DNA of 64,000 nucleotides, taken from Chinchilla lanigera. Lineage: Eukaryota; Chordata; Mammalia; Rodentia; Chinchillidae. A program made the translations under genes and the position numbers. The notes below the pieces were generated by a model. It was not told the origin of the DNA. It ran no database searches and saw only the letters and a program-made list of their open reading frames with translations. The stretch is taken from the NCBI RefSeq assembly GCF_000276665.1, contig NW_004955427.1, positions 4,542,496 to 4,606,495 of the forward strand. Direction: 5' to 3'. Numbering within the stretch: the stretch's first letter is position 1; the number at the start of each line of letters is the position of its first letter. Of the stretch, positions 60,006 to 64,000 are shown one piece after another.

Positions 60006-61918
60006 GATAGAATTCACTAATGTATGAAACGTTTTGGAAGCAGGAAATATAAAAAAGAATAAAGTAGGGAGAAGTAGATAGAAGCCATGCTGTCTTTGGA
60101 TAAAAACACAGCCATGATATTTCTCTGTCAGATGCATATTACTTTGATCCCTCATGATGTACGACAGGGTGCCCAGTTGGTCCTTATTCTGTGGGATGCT
60201 ACTATATCTTCAGGTACTGGAACTAGCTGTTACTCGGGGTAAGACTGCGTTGTGAACCATTCCTTGCCCACAATGGTAAAATGCATATTCTTATCTTAAT
60301 TACTCTCAGTCAGACAATAGATTGATTTCCTGGAAAACGCAAGCATGATTCTGCCTAGGAAAATCCACATTGCTAGTAGGCAAAATTTATATTCACTACT
60401 TGAGTAATATAAAATATCTTATTTATATTTCAGTGAAAAAATAAAGATGTCTGTAGACTTTAAAATTACGAGTATTACATTAACAGGGAGACAGAAACTT
60501 CTTTCAAAACTTTTTTTATGCCTACTATTAAAATCATGAAACTTTAGCTAAATATCTTTGTGAAGAGTATAAAAAGTGAAGCCAAAATGGAAAATGTAAT
60601 AAAACCAAAAGACAGAGTATGCACCAGAAAAACCATCACTATGCAATGTGGTCTGAAGATTTCCAGTAAAACTGGTTTGTAACAGCTGCATAAACCAATT
60701 GGGTTCATTGAATTTTTGATAGTGTACATTTTGTCCTTTCACATCTTATATTGAACATAATATATCACTATGTATGGGATGGATATAGTTTTTATTAGAA
60801 AGAGTGAAAAAGCTAGGTTTCATTAGATCATATCAATCTGAAAAATTGAGTCTCAGAATGAAATTGAGTATCCATGTCAGAGGAGAGAAATATTCTGTTG
60901 AAATGTTGACTTTTGGTATTTTCAGTGGGACACACATTCAATCAATAAATGTCTCTGTATGAAGCTTCTTGTAAGATCCTCACTTTTATGAGTTATAGAT
61001 TGCTCTTTGATTTGTGCTTTTGTGGAAAGCAGTTTACATGTTTTATATCAAGTGTTTTAATACCTGCTTCTTAGTAATTTGCTTCATTGTTTGACATTGA
61101 GTTTTTTAGGAAAATCTTAAAAATTCGAGTTCATTTTTAAGTATACTTCTCAAATAAGGTTTACATCAAAATTTACATTTGTAATCACTTGAAAGGATAA
61201 AATACATTCAAGTTTCTAACATGTTCACTTTTTATATAAGCTTGATCTAAATCAATCCCTTTATATTTAACTTCCAGCAGGATAACTCTCTGAGGCTTAG
61301 GGAGGTGTAAAAAAATGGATAAAAATTTTGTACCCAATAAGCAAATCGTAGATGCTGTCATTCATTGCTGATCTCAACAGCAAATATGCTTAACAGGAAA
61401 AAAAAATAACACCCACAGGTTCAGAAAACTGAAGCACTAGCAAGATTATAACATCTCAGATCTCATTAGCAGCCACACAACTGAAAGATACAGGGAAGTG
61501 GAAATTGACTGTCATGCTAGTTTTAAGCACCTCAAGGTAAAGAAACGTTTCAAATTTCCATTAATTTGAATTTGTGTGCATTCTAAAATCACTAAAAGAT
61601 GCTCTTTTTTAACTGCTTCTGTTTATTCCATCTCAAACCCTTATTACAATTTCACTTTAAATCCAGTTGTCATTTCCGTCCAGCTGTAATATGAGCATCA
61701 ATTTAATTTTATATATTTGTTAAAGTGAATGTAGTAAAATAATTTGTTTTACTTTTTATACTGATGAGATATCACTCCAGGGAGAATGTTCATTTTTCCT
61801 TGACATTTTAAGCATCCAAGATTAAATATTTCTTCTATTTTGAAATACAATTATTGATTTAAAACAATGTCACATAAGCTATAACACAACACAAAGACAA
61901 TATCACAAAACCTATGTA
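60006..61918. other. Unassigned AT-rich DNA
   Basis: No repeat landmark or credible ORF recognised. Confidence 0.45.
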
Positions 61919-62096
61919 GAGTAACAGCACAGTCCTGTAATCCTATCTACTAGGGAGGCTGAAGCAGACAGATCTCAATTTCAAGGACAGGCTGGGCAAC
62001 TAAGAGAGATGCTGTCTCAAAAGAAAAAAGAAAAAAAAGAACAGGAGATGTAGCTCAGTGATGCTTGTGTTTAATCCTCAGCATTGAGGAAAAAAA
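61919..62096 (+). mobile_element. B1-dID dimeric SINE, most complete copy
   Basis: B1 half 'cctgtaatcctatctactag', 'ggaggctgaagcagacagat', 'gatgctgtctcaaaag'; A-rich linker; ID half 'caggagatgtagctcagtga', 'gtgtttaatcctcagcattg'; A tail. Confidence 0.85.
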
Positions 62097-62484
62097 AAAA
62101 AAACAACAACTAACAAACAGGAATCAAATAAAAAAAAAAAAACTTGAAAAGAATCTCCACAAATATAAATAAGTCATGCCATTATTAAAAATTATGAAAA
62201 GGAAGAAACAAAGGAAAAATCCATTCCTCCTACAGAATATATTCTTTTTTAAAAAAAATATGATAGTTAGAACAACTTAATCGCACTGTTTTAGAGAAAT
62301 GAAAGAAGAGTTAGTTCAAAATCCATCTTATTCCAGCTAACATACTAAAGAAAATAGCACATACTACTGTGAAAAAGAGCAGATCAAATCCAGAAGAAAA
62401 GCTTAGACATTATGCTTTGAAAGTACTAGTGAGTAAAACGTTCGCAGAGTATATTTACCAAGGGAGAAATAACAGTGAAGAGTG

Positions 62485-62950
62485 TGTTAGTTTTCTGGTG
62501 CTGCCGTCACAGTGCACAACAATTTGTGTGGTTTAAATGAACAGATATATATAGTCTCTGGTTCTGGAAGCCGTGAGTCCAAAATGAAGATGTTCACATA
62601 GTTGTTTCCCTAGGGAGATTGTGGCGTGTGGTGGCGGGGGCGGTCTGTTCCACGATTTTCTCCAAACTTCTGGTGGTTTTGATAAAGTTGCTGACGTAGC
62701 TCAGCATCTGTGTGGCCTTGCCCTCTTGACCTTCGTGGTCTCATGGCATTCTCCCTCGGCGTCTGTATCCAAATCTCATCTTTTTACAGGACGTTAGTCG
62801 TGTTGCGTTAAGGACACCGGATCCCCCACGGATGTCTAATCTTAATCTGAGTAAACTGGCAATGGCCTAATATTTCAGAATGGTCCAACGCTAAGGTGTG
62901 ATGGTCAGGAGTTCACCATATGAAGTTCTTGGAAAAGAAAATTGAGCACA
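62485..62950 (-). mobile_element. MLT1-like MaLR LTR, antisense
   Basis: Antisense order of an MLT1 LTR: 'tgttagttttctggtgctgc', 'gtttaaatgaacag', 'ctggttctggaagccgtgag', 'tgtctgtatccaaatctcat'-like, and 'gttcaccatatgaagttctt' near the end. Has more CpG than its surroundings. Confidence 0.65.
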
Positions 62951-63049
62951 TAGAAGATTTCAAACACAAAATATCTGTTTTTCTTACAATATCTACTGTG
63001 CTTTTCATAATGTATTTACTCTTTCAGTCACTTACACTAGGGAAGCATA

Positions 63050-63285
63050 CGATGTTCACACATGTGGGTCTGACTTATTTCACGTATGAATATGGTCTCT
63101 ACCTGCATTCGTTTAGCTCTAAAAACCTCTAGATTGTCTTTTCTAATAGCTGAGTAATATTCAATTATATCAAAATACTACATCTTTTTTATCCATTCCT
63201 CAGTTAATGAGTATTTCGGTTGTGTCCAAGATTTACCTTTGACAAATTGTGCTGCTATAAACATGGGTGCACATATATTGCTGTG
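63050..63285 (-). mobile_element. L1 3' UTR fragment, antisense
   Basis: 'tgggtctgacttatttcacg', 'ctgagtaatattcaattata', 'tttatccattcctcagttaa', 'gctgctataaacatgggtgc' are standard antisense L1 3' UTR. Confidence 0.8.
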
Positions 63286-63925
63286 GTACGATGCTCTCAC
63301 TTTAAAATCAGGAACAAGACAAGGATGTCTATTGTCACCAATCCTATTCAGTACAGTTCTGGAAACATTAACCAGAACAATTAGCTAAGAGACAGAGAGA
63401 GAGAGAGATAAAATGAATAAGGATAAGAAAAGAAGAAGTGAAATTATTATTATTCACAGATGACATGATGCTCTATGTAGACCCCAAAAACTCCACCAAA
63501 AGTCTTCTAGTTTTAATAACCAAATTCAGTAGCATACCTGGATACAAAGTCAGCACTCAGAACTCAGTAGCATTCCTGTACACAAAAAACTCACTGAGAG
63601 AGAAATTAGGGAAGTTACATCCTTCAAAACAGCATCCAAAAATATGAAAGACTTAAGAATCAATGTAACAAAAGAAGTAAAAGATCTATACAGTGAAAAT
63701 TACTGTACCCTGAAAAGAGATTGAAGAGGGGGATTTCAGAGAATGGAAAGATGTTTCTTGCTTATGGATAGGAAGAACCACCATTGTGAAAATGGCCATA
63801 CTCCCAAAACTGTTATGCAGATTGAATATAGTCCCGAACAAAATACCGTTAGTATACCTCACAAAACGTCTATTTTGAATGTAATGGAAAGAAAGCAAAA
63901 TTAACAATGTGACCCCAAGTTTTTA
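63286..63925 (+). mobile_element. L1 ORF2 reverse-transcriptase fragment, sense
   Basis: Sense ORF2 text around the RT active site. In the frame starting at 63438 the protein contains FTDDMMLYVD, the Asp-Asp catalytic core of the L1 RT (usually FADDM), with the DD codons at 63459-63464. This frame stops at 63647, and other frames carry the continuing homology to about 63925, so the copy is frameshifted and inactive. Confidence 0.85.
63389..63409 (+). repeat. (GA)n microsatellite
   Basis: Short ga run that disrupts the ORF2 reading frame between the upstream RT sequence and the DD core. Confidence 0.9.
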
Positions 63926-64000
63926 AATTTTATTCAGGGATTATAAGCTAGTTTCTTAAAGCTATTTTTCCAGTCTGTGCTCTCTTTCTGTGACTGGAGA

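Noticed and set aside
1..64000. CRISPR array, operon, prophage or other prokaryote-type system
   Set aside because: Composition, SINEs, L1 and MaLR LTRs show mammalian DNA; no regularly spaced direct repeats were seen.

Overview
The window is mammalian, almost certainly rodent, genomic DNA: AT-rich, without a recognisable protein-coding exon, and built mostly from layered retrotransposon remnants. The repeat set points to a non-murine rodent. There are fifteen copies of an ID-like SINE with a tRNA-type head, several B1 (7SL-derived) SINEs, four B1+ID dimers (B1-dID type), many LTRs of the ERVL-MaLR type in rodent ORR1/MT style, and old L1 fragments. The SINE consensus looks like neither mouse/rat ID nor the squirrel type. 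I lean to a castorimorph such as beaver, but that is from memory and unproven. No long ORF has gene-like content; the longest lie in antisense repeats or cross the N gap.

Layout. 0-3.6 kb: antisense L1 split by an 835-bp LTR. 3.7-5 kb: a young SINE and two antisense MaLR LTRs. 6-7 kb: L2 and MIR relics. 7.4-10.3 kb: a near-complete antisense MaLR element whose 3' LTR is interrupted by foreign LTR sequence. 10.3-17.3 kb: mostly unassigned AT-rich DNA with an L2 relic, a SINE, a B1-dID and one copy of an unnamed retroposon. 17.3-22.6 kb: a long antisense L1 carrying a U6 snRNA 5' fragment and two palindromic transposon-like inserts. 23-25.3 kb: SINEs, a (CA)n-bounded assembly gap and an unassigned, more GC-rich segment. 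25.3-28.6 kb: SINEs, L2/MIR, two facing copies of the unnamed retroposon and a CpG-rich block. 30-34.7 kb: a long antisense L1 with a SINE and a sense L1 fragment inside. 35-39.8 kb: several sense-strand LTRs. 39.8-42 kb: two antisense L1 pieces with SINE, B1-dID and LTR inserts. 44-54 kb: a dense cluster of recent SINEs and an L1-LTR-SINE triple nest. 55.7-58.5 kb: a MaLR LTR and sense L1 sequence. 59.9-64 kb: a SINE, a B1-dID, an MLT1-like LTR, and L1 pieces meeting in opposite orientation, one of which keeps the reverse-transcriptase F-x-D-D core.

There is no operon-like or multi-gene system. The most unusual items are the U6 fragment inside an L1, a pair of roughly 200-bp palindromic DNA-transposon-like elements in the same L1, an apparently mosaic LTR family, and a retroposon family whose 3' ends face each other at 27.3-27.7 kb. 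Repeat names rest on remembered family consensus features, not on a database search.
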